DNA of 14,922 nt from JADLCX01 sp038251595 (GTDB taxonomy: Bacteria > Planctomycetota > Phycisphaerae > Phycisphaerales > UBA1924), in the NCBI GenBank assembly GCA_038251595.1, contig JBBSBC010000075.1, positions 1 through 14,922 on the forward strand, given 5' to 3'. The position numbers and the translations under genes are program-made. Positions within the stretch are counted from its first letter, which is position 1. Each line of letters begins with the position of its first letter. Below the pieces are notes generated by a model, which was not told the DNA's origin, searched no databases, and was given only the letters and a program-made list of their open reading frames with translations. This document shows, piece after piece, positions 5,701 to 13,638 of the stretch.

Positions 5701-7064
5701 CGCTGGTCTGGTATGGTGTCACCCTCGCAGTCGCCGAAGATGACAGAGCCGTATGCGGAACGGATGCCCGCCTCCCCGTCACAAATCTGGGGCCAGACGA
5801 CCTATGGGTTGCCCGCAACATCGGAGCTTCGGATCGAGTTGCCCGCCTTGGGGTGGAGCATGTAGATGCCGGGTGCCACACGAAAGCCGACCTTCGGCAA
5901 AAGGGTGATGGCCCGCCGCAGAATCGAATCCGTCTCCGTCTCGCTCGGGCCAAAGACATCAAACGCGGAAGTCACGTCCGTCCAAGAGCAGGGAGAAACG
6001 CTCCATGGGGCGTTCGGATCAGGCGAAGGAAATAGACGGGCCTTGATCGTGACGTGCTGAGCCCAGGTCAGTGATGGGTTGTTCCTCTTGCTCGGACCAT
6101 AAAACCGTGCCGCTACACGTACGCCGCTATGAAACAGCACTTCGGAAAGTCCATCATCAACTCCGGCACCATCGTGCGGCGGAAAGCAATCGGTCTGGTA
6201 GAGGTGGAAGGGGGCGAGGTCGACTGCGCCGCCGCCGAGATCATCTGAGAATCTCTCGTAGTGGGGAGCAATGTCCAAGGAATCTGGCGCGGCGTGTGGG
6301 TCCAACGAAATGGCCGTTACGGGCGGCGGAAGCTGATCCGCGCCGACAACGACGCGGCCTTCCCATCCGCCGGTCGTGAGGGTGTTGTTGGCGTTGATGA
6401 CGATCTGGCCGGCGAGGCTCTGCTGATCGAGCATGAAAATGCCGGCGCGTTCCGCGCTCACAGTTTCGCCCGCGAATGTCCGCCGACCTCGGGGTGATTG
6501 CTCGTCGGAGGCGCACCATGACAATCCGATTGGATCGCAAATGTCACCCATGGTACCGAGGCGTCCACCGATAACGATCTTCTCAAGTGTCGACAGCTTG
6601 CGAAGGTGCATTTCCCCGCCCAGGTTTGCATCGATCGTGGCGAGTGAACAGTTCTGAAACCAGAGATCCGACTGCGGCGCGACGCACCCGATACGCAGCG
6701 CACCTATCGAGGCGTAGTTGTTCTCGATGTCGTCGGCAACCTCACCATTCACAAAGTCGAGCTGACCCGACCAGACAACCCCGGTTTCCATCGCTCCATG
6801 TACTCGGAGTGTACCGATCTCGGGTGCTTCGATTCGTGGACGTGAGCACTTTCCGCCGGTTGTGTGGTTCAGCGACATCGAAGCTGTTTCCAGGCTTTCA
6901 ATACGCACTTCTGCGCGGATCACCGAGTCAAGTGTGCCGCCATCACCCGACCCAGGATAAAACCACGGGTTGTTCGGTGCAATGGTGTAAGGATAATCTG
7001 CAGGATCAATGTTATGAGGTGCTCTCGCACCACCGCTGACGCCAATGCAGCCGCGCTGGAAGTT

Positions 7065-7086
7065 GGCATTTGCATTCGCATTTGCG
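7065..7086. repeat. Short hexamer tandem repeat encoding Asn-Ala
   Basis: On the + strand three hexamers GCATTT-GCATTC-GCATTT occur in a row; on the coding strand they give alternating Ala-Asn (ANANANAN) inside the large secreted protein. Third-base variation between copies shows the array is not freshly expanded. Confidence 0.6.
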
Positions 7087-8332
7087 TACGGCTCCGCTGG
7101 GGCGCCGGTTCCGAAGACATCCGGGCCGGGAGGCGCATCCAAGCCGATGCGAATACTCGCGATGGTTCCGGCGGGATCATTCGGATTTTGCGGATCGGGT
7201 CTTCCGTAGGCGACAATCGAGCCCTTGAGCTGCCTGCCGATGATGATCGGCTGCGTGATTGAACGACCGACAATGTCGGCGTAGTTCTGCATGTAGTCCA
7301 CAGTGATCGGTGCGTTGATGTCGCCCCGAACAAGAGTTCCGAAGTGCGCGTTCTGCATGTAGCTTGTCGCCAGATTGGTAGCCCGCACGATGCCGTTGAG
7401 GTCGCCGCCAGTCTCGAGCAGCCGAAGCGAGCCATCCTGTTCCGGGCCAAGGGGCGACTCGTTGAGGGATGGCGAGGTGCCCGACCTGACATCGACGTAG
7501 AGGTTCCGATCCAGCGGTACCGTCAAGGCACTCTCATCCACGATCCGGACCTGATCAATGCCGTCGGCGGCCCAGATTTTGACCTGATCGGTTGGTGTGC
7601 CGATCGGGCGCGTGGAGAAGATGGTTCGGATGGTGCCGCGCTGACAGATGATGTCACCCGTGATCGCCTCGCCGCTGGCGGGTGTGCCGGGGTCGAGGAC
7701 ACGCACGGCGAAAATGTCGCCGCCGACCGCGATGATGTTGCCAGCGACGCTCTTGCCCGCGCGGATCTGGCCCACGGCATCGATGAAACTGCCGACGAAC
7801 GGGCCGGTGGCAACGGCATGGATGTTGCCGTTGATCTCATTGTCTGATTGAACACGAACGATCTGGTTGACCTCGACATCCGGAGCGGCGGGGTCGCTGC
7901 CGCGGTGTTCGATGGCACCCGTGACGGAAATGGAAGCGCGGGTCTTACCGCGGGTAGCCGAGTCGGTGATGAGCAGGCCGCCGAAGTTGACGCAGGCCGG
8001 GTCGAGGTCTTCGCCACTTGAACTGAGAGAGGTTGGATCTTCAGAAGCGCCGACAACTGCCACGAACAACGAAGCCTCGCTTGCCAATTCGCCCGTGATC
8101 GTCACGCGGCCGATGTTCCCCAGCGGTGAGCCGCAATGGCTGATGAACAGGATGTTGTCGCCCGACCATCCAGAAATGTCGAACGAAAAATCCGTGTTCG
8201 CCTGTTCACAGCGGACGATCGTCGGTGTTCCCTCCGAAATCGATCGAAACAACCTGACCGGGCCGCTGCCCGAGGTGCAGGTGGTATTGCAGTCATCCGC
8301 GAGCGTGAGCGGCCCGAGGCAGACGGCGAGTG

Positions 8333-9523
8333 CTACGGCGGGCAGAAGTTTCCTGAAAAAGTACATAATGCTGGTCTCCGTTGTTTGCGACGAGCACACG
8401 AAAGGAAAACCAAACACAACCCGACGGCGCTTGTGCCGGGCGCAGGAATGGACGATGCGATGCGAAAGCCAAACTCGAGCGTAGGAATGTGCGGGAACTC
8501 ATCCCCCTTGATTCGGAGCCAATCAACTAGCTCTGCTTGACCAGAGTTCTGTCCCCAAAACGACCCATCGAAAACCCGGAATCTCTGACCGGAGCTGGAA
8601 ACCGTGATCGTCTCCGTCCACTCCGTCGTCCCCCCGGCGACCTCGAGCAATCCCCAAGGGCTTTGCACCGTCGGATACGACCCGAGCGGCACGGTGTATT
8701 GCGATAAACCCGGATAGTTTCGGTTATCCCACCCCGCGTTGGCCTCGGAGGGCCGCCCGTTTACAAGCACACCCGGCGGGCCGTAGACTGGCGCGGTGTC
8801 GCGGCTGATGTTGTAGTTCCACCAGCGTGGCTCATCGGGTCCGTTGCCGTTCGGGTCAAAGTGGCTCGCCTTGAACATCTCATCGAACGTCGGTATCCAG
8901 TAGCGCGCGCCCGGCGTGTGCGATTGCTGATCCGTGAAGCGAATGTTTGGAACGCCGGTCTCAAACCCGAACGTGCTCACGTCGTACGCCCCGCTGAGGA
9001 ATGCCTCGCGGTTGGTCTGCTTGTTGTTGCAGAGCCAGTTGCAATAGATCGCCGCCATCCGCCACGAGATGTCTCCGACCGGCCGCATTTCGTTGCCCGG
9101 TGGCACGCGCCACCGCTGTCCGCCGGGCGTGGTCGGCGTCGTTCCCACCGCGCCCCAGAAGTCCGGCGGGATCAGGTGTGGGATGCGATCATTTGAGGGT
9201 CGGTCGAAGGCCACGTTGAAAAACTCCGTCCACTGCGCGGTCGTGACCTCGAAGCGCCCGATCGAATACCCGTAGTTCACCCCGCCCCGGTTGTGTACGA
9301 AGGCGTTCGGATTGTCGGCCCGGTACGGCGCATTGCCCACCGCGCCGATGCGCACGAGGTCGATCCCGCTGAGCGGGTCGATATCGGCGCTTGCTGTGTG
9401 TGAAGACACCATGACCATCGCTGCTCCCAACAGGCCACGCGATATCCGTGGAGACACTCTCGCCACACGCCTGTTCAGGCGGAGGGTGGTGAACGGATGA
9501 GGCACAACGCTTGGATGGAGCAT
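8333..9523 (-). CDS. Secreted SUMF1-domain protein with PEP-CTERM-like tail
   Basis: Exported protein of the formylglycine-generating-enzyme fold (SUMF1/FGE-sulfatase), 396 aa. A signal-peptide-like stretch occupies about 26-46 (RISRGLLGAAMVMVSSHTAS, cut near ASA). The SUMF1 domain spans about 55-355: IGRFEVTTAQWTEFF (88-102), PVGDISWRMAAIYCNWL (148-164), YWIPTFDEMFKASHFD (208-223), WGLLEVAGGTTEW (290-302), then FDGSFWG and the closing FGFRIAS. The paired Cys of true formylglycine-generating enzymes is not seen near the C-terminal motif, so a structural or binding role is likelier than catalysis. A tail IPAPGTSAVGLCLVFLSCAR plus RKQRR (359-383) has the PEP-CTERM order: motif, hydrophobic helix, basic patch. 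Fourteen more residues follow, overlapping the next gene's start by 34 bases in another frame, so the two are probably translationally coupled. The ATG at 9523 is the first Met before the signal; AAAGG lies about eight bases upstream. Confidence 0.88.
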   Translation of the reverse strand: MLHPSVVPHPFTTLRLNRRVARVSPRISRGLLGAAMVMVSSHTASADIDPLSGIDLVRIGAVGNAPYRADNPNAFVHNRGGVNYGYSIGRFEVTTAQWTEFFNVAFDRPSNDRIPHLIPPDFWGAVGTTPTTPGGQRWRVPPGNEMRPVGDISWRMAAIYCNWLCNNKQTNREAFLSGAYDVSTFGFETGVPNIRFTDQQSHTPGARYWIPTFDEMFKASHFDPNGNGPDEPRWWNYNISRDTAPVYGPPGVLVNGRPSEANAGWDNRNYPGLSQYTVPLGSYPTVQSPWGLLEVAGGTTEWTETITVSSSGQRFRVFDGSFWGQNSGQAELVDWLRIKGDEFPHIPTLEFGFRIASSIPAPGTSAVGLCLVFLSCARRKQRRPALCTFSGNFCPP

Positions 9524-9546
9524 GAGCGGGCCTTTCTTTCGCGCCA

Positions 9547-9574
9547 GCGGTTTCGAGAATCATCTCGAAGCCGC
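9547..9574. promoter_or_regulatory. 12-bp stem-loop in the leader of the SUMF1 gene
   Basis: GCGGTTTCGAGA (9547-9558) and TCTCGAAGCCGC (9563-9574) pair around an ATCA loop, with one T-G position in 12. It lies 24-51 bases upstream of the SUMF1 start, presumably in its 5' untranslated region. In the leftward transcript the odd position is an A-C mismatch; in a rightward transcript it is a G-U pair. It could affect message stability or translation, or terminate upstream transcription; no T-tract is present. Confidence 0.5.
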
Positions 9575-9768
9575 CAGCGGGATGAACACACGGGTCGCTC
9601 GCTCCGGTCACTCAGAATGTACCCGATGAAGCAGGGTGCGCGATGCGAAAGGGTCCGAGAATGCTCGCAAAAAATCGCTCTTTGACAACATTTACAATCC
9701 CACAATCCAGCGTTCGTGGTTCGTCAACCAACTCTTCAGGTGTCTGCACCGATCCCGCATGGTCACCC

Positions 9769-9824
9769 GCCGGTTGCCGGTTCGCGTTGGCCGAGCGCGT
9801 ATGTGCGCGACTACTGGCAACCGG
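9769..9824. repeat. Inverted repeat at the end of the orphan dockerin frame
   Basis: CCGGTTGCC (9770-9778) and GGCAACCGG (9816-9824) are perfect 9-base arms 37 bases apart, with an inner GCGC-N6-GCGC hairpin. The right arm overlaps the last codons of the dockerin frame (stop 9811-9813). It may form a terminator for that frame, but lacks a T-tract. Confidence 0.4.
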
Positions 9825-10089
9825 TGAAGTAGCTGTCAAGGAAGGTGAAGAGATAGTTGAGGGTGATGGCAAGCGTGGTGTCTGCGTCGGCGCGATCGGA
9901 GTTGGTGATGAATGCATCGATGTAGCCGAAGATGTCCTGGACCGTGAGCGCGGCATCGTTATCGAAGTCGCCGGGGCAGAGGCCGTGATCGACAGGCCAC
10001 CGCGAGTAAGAAGAACAACGACCGGCGAGATAGCATCGCCTAACCCGCAACGGAAAAGTTTCCGTCGATATCCTCGCAACGTCAATCAT
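9811..10089 (-). pseudogene. Orphan dockerin-like C-terminal fragment
   Basis: A 92-residue open frame whose C-terminal half is clearly dockerin-like: CPGDFDNDAALTVQDIFGYI, then a second divergent copy ending LFTFLDSYFTGCQ. The first 36 residues (ARISTETFPLRVRRCYLAGR and so on) are Arg/Cys-rich, carry no signal peptide and do not look like the body of a secreted protein. The ATG at 10087-10089 lacks a ribosome site and an in-frame TGA occurs two codons upstream, so no larger protein is attached. Dockerin tails normally end large secreted proteins; this one is probably the remnant of a gene whose 5' part has been lost or has drifted, although a small free dockerin protein cannot be excluded. 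It stops 287 bases before the SUMF1 gene on the same strand and is divergent from the TerC gene. It ends in TAG, showing that TAG serves as a stop in this genome's dockerin genes. Confidence 0.55.
10050..10065. promoter_or_regulatory. Short palindrome upstream of the TerC gene
   Basis: ACGGAAAAGTTTCCGT consists of two 7-base arms around AG. It lies about 105 bases upstream of the TerC start and inside the doubtful N-terminal part of the orphan dockerin frame. The symmetry would suit a dimeric regulator; no matching regulator is known here. Confidence 0.25.
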
Positions 10090-10168
10090 GCTTCAGTCCT
10101 GAGCCCTTTTCAGCCAATCGCAACTCTCCCACCCACCCACTCTCGGCCTCACCGCCCACCACCCAACC

Positions 10169-11008
10169 ATGCCTGACACCACCGCCATTGCGCAGACTGT
10201 TGATGCCGCCACCTCCGCCGCCGCCGCGGGCCTGTTTACTGCGGACAATGCCGCCGCGTTGCTCACGCTCACGGGGCTTGAGATCGTGCTGGGGATTGAC
10301 AACATCGTGTTCATCGCGATTTTGTGCGGGCGGTTGCCGCCCGAGCAACGGAACCGTGCGCGGCTGATGGGGCTGAGCCTGGCGATGTTCATGCGGATCG
10401 GGCTGCTGTTCAGCATCTCGCTGATCATGCGGCTGAAGGCGGAGTTATTTTATGTCGGGAGCGTGATCGACCACCACTTCACCGGGAAGGACCTGGTGCT
10501 GTTGGTTGGCGGGCTCTTCCTGCTGGTGAAGGCGACGCTTGAGGTTCACCACAAGATCGAGGGTGAGGGGACCGATTCGGCGCATCTGCCGGGCGATGTT
10601 CATGGCAAGGGCGCGACGGGGGTGAGCGTGGCGGCTGTGAAGGCCAGGAGTGTCAGCTTCAAGTCGGTGCTCTTCCAGATCCTGCTGCTTGATCTGGTGT
10701 TCAGCCTTGACAGCGTGATCACCGCGGTGGGCATGGCCAAGAGCATCAACATCATGGTCGCGGCGGTGGTGATCTCAGTTCTGATCATGCTCGCTTTCTC
10801 AGGCTACGTGACGCGCCTGATCGAGCGTTACCCGACGCTCAAGATGCTGGCGCTGAGCTTCCTGCTGCTCATCGGCTTCACGCTCGTGGTCGAAGGGTGC
10901 GGCAAGCACATCGAGAAGGGGTACATCTACTTCGCGATGGCGTTCAGCCTGGGGGTTGAGTTGTTGAACATTTGGGTGCGGAATCGGAGTGCGCGGAAGG
11001 TGGCGTGA
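10169..11008 (+). CDS. TerC/YkoY-family integral membrane protein
   Basis: Polytopic inner-membrane protein of the TerC family, 279 aa, linked in other bacteria to metal (notably manganese) efflux or to tellurite resistance. Signatures: TLTGLEIVLGIDNIVFIAIL (33-52) with acidic E38 and D44, RIGLLFSISLIM (76-87), KDLVLLVGGLFLLVKATLEV (107-126), LLLDLVFSLDSVITAVGM (172-189) with D175 and D181, PTLKMLALSFLLLIGFTLVV (222-241) and GYIYFAMAFSLGVELLNIW (251-269). About seven membrane helices are evident. A charged loop with HH and H (127-146) sits between helices and could bind metal. The ATG at 10169 follows a C-rich stretch with no ribosome site; the first 21 residues are Ala/Thr-rich and variable, but no other start is available before the conserved region. 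It stands alone, convergent with the MtfA-like gene. Specificity (Mn or another metal) is not visible from sequence. Confidence 0.94.
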   Translation: MPDTTAIAQTVDAATSAAAAGLFTADNAAALLTLTGLEIVLGIDNIVFIAILCGRLPPEQRNRARLMGLSLAMFMRIGLLFSISLIMRLKAELFYVGSVIDHHFTGKDLVLLVGGLFLLVKATLEVHHKIEGEGTDSAHLPGDVHGKGATGVSVAAVKARSVSFKSVLFQILLLDLVFSLDSVITAVGMAKSINIMVAAVVISVLIMLAFSGYVTRLIERYPTLKMLALSFLLLIGFTLVVEGCGKHIEKGYIYFAMAFSLGVELLNIWVRNRSARKVA

Positions 11009-11081
11009 AGGTCGATCGGAAGTGCATGGAGACTTGCTAGATTCGCGAAGATCACTCCATGACGCGCTGTATTTCATGGGC

Positions 11082-11101
11082 TGCAGAAACTCGATTCTGC
11101 A
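11082..11101. terminator. Hairpin between convergent terC-like and mtfA-like genes
   Basis: TGCAGAA (11082-11088) and TTCTGCA (11095-11101) form a perfect 7-bp stem with a 6-base loop in the 127-bp convergent gap. A second, wider pair CATGGAG/CTCCATG occurs at 11025-11031 and 11055-11061. Neither has a T-tract. Their place between converging genes suggests a shared terminator, with moderate to low certainty. Confidence 0.4.
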
Positions 11102-11135
11102 CGATCTGCGCGAGATCCAGTTGCGCGGGAGCTGG

Positions 11136-11924
11136 TCAATGTTCGGCGGTCATTTGCCCGTAGTAGTCTTGAAGCACACTGTACAGCTCCGGCAGAAACT
11201 CCCGCATTTCGCGGGCACGTTCGAAGAAGGCCTCCGTGGCGACGGCAAAGAACTCGGCGGGGTTGGTGGCGCCGTAGTAGTCGATGAGGCTGGGCGCGCC
11301 GGTCTGGGCGCGGCGGACGAGGTCGTTGAAGTGTGTACTCATCACGCGCTTCCAGCGGTCATACTCGTCCTTGCTCTTGAGCGGTGGTGTTCCATCGACC
11401 ACACCATCGAGAAAGTCGAGCTTGTGGGCGAACTCATGCAGCACGAGGTTGCGTCCGTCGGAGGCGTTGCGTCCGCCCTCGCGCGCGTGTGCCCATGAGA
11501 CGATGATTGGGCCGCCGAACTGGCCCATGTAGTGCGCTTCACCAAGGTTGCTGTGGCCCTCGGTCATCACGCCGCCCGGTCCTTGCCGCGCGCTGGGGGC
11601 GACGAACCCGCTCGGATAGACAAGGATGGTCTGCACGTTGGGGAAGATGGGATCGGATGCGAGGTCGATCTCCATCCCGATGAGCAGCAGGGCGGCCTGC
11701 GCGGCGATGATCAGCTTCATCTCCTCGGTCAGCTCGAGGCCCGCGCACCCTTCCCAGTTTTTTTCACGGAGCATGATGCGGGCCAGCTTCACAAGCCGCG
11801 CTCGCTCCTCGTCGTTCAGCGCGCCCCAGAACCCGAGGTTGGTCGAGAGCGTGCGGATCTCCTGCACACTGGGTGCAAGCTCGACAACATTCTTTCGACG
11901 GTAGCGGCGCAGCATAGTCACCAT
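11136..11924 (-). CDS. mtfA: MtfA-like zinc-dependent peptidase
   Basis: Predicted cytosolic zinc metallopeptidase of the MtfA family, 262 aa. In Escherichia coli MtfA binds the repressor Mlc and affects glucose-uptake control; whether an Mlc partner exists here is unknown. The zinc motif HEFAH lies at 163-167 within NLVLHEFAHKLDFLDG, and the downstream NPAEFFAVATEAFF (221-234) supplies the glutamate ligand. Other family features are IFPNVQTILVYPSGFVAP (93-110) and GPIIVSWAHA (138-147). The length matches E. coli MtfA (about 265 aa) when translation begins at the ATG at 11924. The frame stays open to 12317, but that upstream translation is not protein-like and is rejected. An ATG at 11915, three codons in, or one at 11951 are alternatives; none has a strong ribosome site. 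It is convergent with the TerC gene and separated from the upstream amidohydrolase by 475 non-coding bases. Confidence 0.88.
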   Translation of the reverse strand: MVTMLRRYRRKNVVELAPSVQEIRTLSTNLGFWGALNDEERARLVKLARIMLREKNWEGCAGLELTEEMKLIIAAQAALLLIGMEIDLASDPIFPNVQTILVYPSGFVAPSARQGPGGVMTEGHSNLGEAHYMGQFGGPIIVSWAHAREGGRNASDGRNLVLHEFAHKLDFLDGVVDGTPPLKSKDEYDRWKRVMSTHFNDLVRRAQTGAPSLIDYYGATNPAEFFAVATEAFFERAREMREFLPELYSVLQDYYGQMTAEH

Positions 11925-12399
11925 GGTTGGCTCGATGTCTCCCTCGCACATCGGGGGAGTTGGGAGATTGGGTCGAGCGGCGAACAGATGCCGCGTCGAT
12001 CGATAGGACAGGAGGCAAGTGGCGCGCCGCGTAAGCGGGCCGATCCATTCCCGTCCGCAGGCAGCACGAACGAGGCCACGCGGCGATACAACGCTTCCGA
12101 CGTGGCATGAGCTCGATTGTTCGTGCCGCACGACTCGGGTCACTGCCATTCCGGCATCCGTCTCACTTCCGATAAGCCGGTTGTTTACCGGGCGTGATTC
12201 AGGGCCCTTCAATTGGCAAGAGTGAAGTCCGTGAATGCGCGTCGCGTGCCTTGTGTCCAAAGGCACGCGAAAGAGCGGAAGGAATGCTCGAATCCTCGAA
12301 TCGCAGATCGCGTCCAATTTTTGGAAAGACTCTGCGCCAACTGCTGGCCAGCGTTGAGGTCATGATTCAGGGCTGAATGCCCAGCGGCACGATTGTCGA
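11925..12399. other. Intergenic region of 475 bp with hairpin
   Basis: No convincing gene is seen here. Open frames on both strands run through it, but their translations lack motifs and have an out-of-frame composition. It contains a strong hairpin (12242-12270), a small palindrome ATTCAG-GG-CTGAAT (12365-12378), and an 11-base direct repeat TGATTCAGGGC (12195-12205 and 12363-12373). It should hold the promoter of the mtfA-like gene near its left end and the 3' end of the amidohydrolase message at its right end. The length is unusual for this otherwise compact window, so a small RNA is possible but unproven. Confidence 0.45.
12242..12270. terminator. Perfect 11-bp hairpin downstream of the amidohydrolase gene
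   Basis: TCGCGTGCCTT (12242-12252) pairs perfectly with AAGGCACGCGA (12260-12270) around a 7-base loop. It lies 130 bases beyond the stop of the leftward amidohydrolase gene and about 320 bases upstream of the mtfA-like start. The stability fits a terminator, but no T-run follows on either strand. It could instead be part of a structured small RNA or leader. Confidence 0.5.
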
Positions 12400-13638
12400 T
12401 CAATCTTCCAATGCCAACCTGCACATCACCTCGATACCCGTCGGCAGGGCATCGTCGTTGAAGTCGTACTCCGGCTGATGGAGGCTCGGATATTTCTGGC
12501 GATCGGGTGGCTTGACACCGAGGACAAAGAAGCAGGCCGGAACGTGGTGACCGTAGTATGAAAAGTCTTCACCACCCATCGTGGGCTCGCCGACGATCTG
12601 CACGCGATTGTCACCAAGGGCGCGCACCGCGACGCGGAAGAACTTGTCGGTCATGGCCGGGTCGTTGTGCGTGACGGGGTATCCGTCATCCCAATCGATC
12701 TCGGCGCGGCAGCCGAATGCCGCGGCCATCTGCCCGGCAATCTGGAAGAAGCGCGTGCGGCCCAGCTCGCGCGTCTCCTGGCGGATGGTGCGCATGGTGC
12801 CGATGAAGGTCAGCTCGCGTGGGATGATGTTGCTTGCTGTTCCCGCGTTGATCTGGGCCACGGTGACGACGATCGAATCCTGCGGCGCAACATTGCGACT
12901 GACGATCGACTGGAGCGCGGTGATGATGTGCGCGGCACAGACGACCGGATCGGCACTGAGGTGCGGATAGGCGGCGTGCGCCTGCTCACCAATAATCTTG
13001 ACGTTGAAGTTGTCGGTGCTCGCCAGCAGTGGGCCGGGGCGCGAGCCGACAATGTTCAGGTTAAGCTGCGGCCAGCCGTGCAGGCCGAAGATCTCGCCAA
13101 CAGGCGAGCCCAGGCCGCCCGCGCCCTCGCCGCGAAGCACACCTTCATCGCAGAGTCGCTTGCCACCCGCGCCGCCCTCTTCGGCGGGCTGAAAGATCAG
13201 CAGCACGGGCCGCGGGCGGTAGGCGAGCTTGCTGAGCACGCGTGCGACGCCGAGCAGGTTGGCGGTGTGACCATCGTGGCCGCAGGCGTGCATCACGCCG
13301 GGGCGCGTGCTGGTGTAGGGTGCGCCGGTCTGCTCATCGATGGGCAGTGCATCCATATCAGCGCGGAGCGCGACCGCGCTCCGCGATTCACCCGCGGCAT
13401 CGGTCGCGGGAAGATAGCCGATCACACCGGTTCCGCCCGCGAGCCCCGCCTTGGTAGGGATGCCAAGGCGAACAAGCTCGGCGGCAACAACACCGGCGGT
13501 GCGCTGTTCTTCATAGGAGAGCTCGGGGTGCGCGTGCAGATCGCGCCTGATGCGGATGATGTCGGCGAGGTCTTCGCGGATCATCGAGCGGAGCTTGTCG
13601 GCGGGAATGCGGGCGGGGATGGAATCGACGGTGGGCAT
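12400..13638 (-). CDS. M20 family amidohydrolase (N-acyl amino acid/peptide deacylase)
   Basis: Predicted dinuclear zinc hydrolase of peptidase family M20D, 412 aa, the group of N-acyl-L-amino acid amidohydrolases and hippurate hydrolases, which free amino acids from N-acyl derivatives. Motifs in order: RRDLHAHPELSYEE (31-44), RADMDALPIDE (92-102), MHACGHDGH (116-124) with metal ligands Cys119 and His121, QPAEEGGAGG (150-159) with Glu153/Glu154, LHGWP (His187), a dimerisation-domain segment GEQAHAAYPHLSADPV (217-232), NIIPRELTFIGTMR (270-283), GGEDFSYY (355-362) and LHQPEYDFND (His387). All catalytic elements are intact. The ATG at 13638 is chosen since about 30 residues precede the first motif; an ATG at 13671 or a TTG at 13692 is possible, and none has a clear ribosome site. 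No signal peptide is seen. It lies 55 bases downstream of the binding-protein gene on the same strand and is likely co-transcribed. Exact substrate unknown. Confidence 0.94.
   Translation of the reverse strand: MPTVDSIPARIPADKLRSMIREDLADIIRIRRDLHAHPELSYEEQRTAGVVAAELVRLGIPTKAGLAGGTGVIGYLPATDAAGESRSAVALRADMDALPIDEQTGAPYTSTRPGVMHACGHDGHTANLLGVARVLSKLAYRPRPVLLIFQPAEEGGAGGKRLCDEGVLRGEGAGGLGSPVGEIFGLHGWPQLNLNIVGSRPGPLLASTDNFNVKIIGEQAHAAYPHLSADPVVCAAHIITALQSIVSRNVAPQDSIVVTVAQINAGTASNIIPRELTFIGTMRTIRQETRELGRTRFFQIAGQMAAAFGCRAEIDWDDGYPVTHNDPAMTDKFFRVAVRALGDNRVQIVGEPTMGGEDFSYYGHHVPACFFVLGVKPPDRQKYPSLHQPEYDFNDDALPTGIEVMCRLALED

Larger units (their letters stand above)
5463..8366 (-). pseudogene. Large secreted dockerin-tailed protein, frame interrupted by two stops
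   Basis: Secreted protein of unknown function. Up to the first stop (TAG, 5802-5804) it is 854 aa. A signal peptide spans 1-23 (MYFFRKLLPAVALAVCLGPL, cut after TLA). Residues 24-854 are Gly/Ile/Val-rich with recurring 'GDI-N-PI', 'GSIVA' and 'GRLGTMGDI' turns, suggesting a repetitive beta-helix-like surface protein; an ANANANAN patch also occurs. The same frame then continues 67 codons, meets TAA (5598-5600), and continues 44 codons to TGA (5463-5465). The extension encodes ADFNGTGGVTVHDISDFLAA, then SADVNGSSAVTVQDIFDFLA ending YFAGCP: a complete tandem dockerin-like pair of the Phycisphaerae style. The TAA lies exactly where the second copy has Tyr (LAA-stop-F against LAA-Y-F). The ATG at 8366 fits the signal peptide and a GGAGA eight bases upstream; an in-frame start at 8417 adds 17 unlikely residues. 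Either recently decayed, read through, or a sequencing error. If stops act, 5802-8366 is the functional CDS without its tail. Confidence 0.8.

Noticed and set aside
5598..5804. Recoding of TAG/TAA as pyrrolysine or by an altered genetic code
   Set aside because: TAG ends the orphan dockerin frame and TAA ends the HTH gene in the same window; no recoding tRNA or enzyme gene is visible. Mutation, readthrough or sequencing error is simpler.
9682..9711. TTGACA at 9682-9687 as a rightward promoter
   Set aside because: No acceptable -10 hexamer lies 16-18 bases downstream (TACAAT is too close), and no rightward gene begins within several hundred bases.
10093..10168. G-rich leftward strand upstream of the TerC gene as a G-quadruplex
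   Set aside because: Only three close GGG runs are present, with the next more than 10 bases away; too weak to claim.
11925..12317. N-terminal extension of the mtfA-like frame by 131 residues
   Set aside because: The translation has no family resemblance, and the ATG at 11924 gives the normal MtfA length.
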